Assembly: GCA_913064935.1 (NCBI GenBank)
Contig: CAJYBF010000092.1
Location: forward strand, 1 to 5,254
Source of the DNA: an uncultured Mollicutes bacterium
Lineage (GTDB): Bacteria; Bacillota_I; Bacilli_A; MAG-NZ
DNA length: 5,254 nucleotides
Reading direction: 5' to 3'
In this document: positions 5,044 to 5,254 of the stretch, piece after piece
How the letters are laid out: the number at the start of each line of letters is the position of its first letter
How positions within the stretch are numbered: position 1 is the first letter of the stretch
Notes under the pieces: generated by a model
What the model saw: only the letters and a program-made list of their open reading frames with translations
What the model was told of the DNA's origin: nothing
Database searches by the model: none
Position numbers and translations under genes: made by a program

Positions 5044-5254
5044 ACTTCCTATTTCTAAAGCTGATTTGTTTACATCAATCAAATGAGCTTTACCTTCACC
5101 GAAAAGTTTTTTAAGTACTTCAATAATATCATCGCTCTTAAATATATTAAGAACTTCGATGTATGCACCAAGCATTACCATATTAGCAACTTTTAAATTT
5201 CCAAGTTCCATTGCAATTTAATTAATTGGGACTTTTATTACATTTATTTCAGTA
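5029..5254 (-). pseudogene. 2-oxoacid:ferredoxin oxidoreductase gamma subunit, C-terminal end, with in-frame TAA
   Basis: Read leftward from the window edge, the frame gives TEINVIKVPIN, a stop, then IAMELGNLKVANMVMLGAYI and about 43 further residues. This is the C-terminal end of the small gamma (KorC/PorC/VorC-type) subunit of multi-subunit 2-oxoacid:ferredoxin oxidoreductases, which make acyl-CoA and reduced ferredoxin from 2-oxoacids. The family pattern VP-x3-IA-x-ELGN-x3-ANMVMLGA and the late FGE-x-KAHLI-x-N-x3-LE-x-G are clear. The match continues on both sides of the TAA at 5220-5218 in the same frame, so this is a nonsense substitution (GAA or AAA to TAA) rather than a frameshift. An ATG at 5211 would give a 60-residue fragment, but it has no ribosome binding site. 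Either the gene is broken, or the base is a sequencing error; the cleanly preserved downstream codons favour a very recent loss or an error. Most of the gene and its partners lie beyond the right edge. Confidence 0.75.

Noticed and set aside
5029..5211. A complete 60-residue gene starting at the ATG at 5211
   Set aside because: The family match extends upstream of this ATG past an in-frame TAA to the window edge, and the ATG has no ribosome binding site. It is the tail of an interrupted gene, not a gene of its own.
5218..5220. TAA read as a sense codon (altered genetic code)
   Set aside because: TAA ends the MATE gene and the 117-residue gene at natural lengths in this window, and I know of no bacterial code with TAA as a sense codon for Glu or Lys.
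1..5254. CRISPR array, tRNA, rRNA, insertion sequence or toxin-antitoxin locus
   Set aside because: No regularly spaced repeats, tRNA-like cloverleaf, transposase or terminal repeats were seen. The XRE/repeat-protein pair resembles a two-gene toxin-antitoxin layout, but neither product has a toxin motif.

Overview
The window is AT-rich Bacillota-type DNA. Shine-Dalgarno sites are strong, promoters look sigma-A-like, codons mostly end in A or T, and tryptophan is TGG with no in-frame TGA inside the genes. This suggests an anaerobic, fermentative low-GC firmicute or a non-parasitic Mollicutes relative (Turicibacter, Haloplasma or Izemoplasma-like). The organism guess is inference; the two pyruvate/2-oxoacid:ferredoxin oxidoreductase genes support an anaerobic lifestyle.

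Layout. Positions 1-2158 (minus) hold the N-terminal ~719 residues of a large single-chain pyruvate:ferredoxin oxidoreductase (nifJ type), cut by the left window edge. It has its own near-consensus promoter (2202-2230) and a cre-like box (2253-2266) upstream. A minus-strand terminator (2324-2346) ends the next unit, a MATE-family multidrug exporter gene (2389-3738, minus).

The 387-base region between the MATE gene and the divergent plus-strand genes (3739-4125) is dense. It holds a likely MATE promoter, a 47-codon small ORF with a strong ribosome binding site (3872-4015), a near-consensus promoter for the downstream operon (4030-4058), an 11-bp inverted repeat (arms 3985-3995 and 4041-4051), and two copies of a CAAC-N5-GTTG dyad (3804-3820 and 4058-4074). 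One dyad lies on the MATE/small-ORF side and the other lies on the operon promoter.

The plus-strand operon has two overlapping genes: an XRE/Cro-type regulator with a repetitive helical C-terminal region (4126-4671), and a 117-residue protein made of four 29-residue repeats (4661-5014). The regulator tail shows its own 28-residue periodicity of similar character, so the two products probably work together. A perfect bidirectional hairpin terminator (5016-5043) separates this operon from a convergent minus-strand gene entering from the right, the C-terminal end of a 2-oxoacid:ferredoxin oxidoreductase gamma subunit. That gene carries an in-frame TAA at 5218-5220.

How it may work together (inference): the XRE regulator and repeat protein form a sensor/regulator pair that binds the CAAC-N5-GTTG dyads, controlling its own operon and the divergent MATE exporter and/or small ORF. 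The flanking oxidoreductase genes are central energy metabolism and look functionally separate from this exporter/regulator block.
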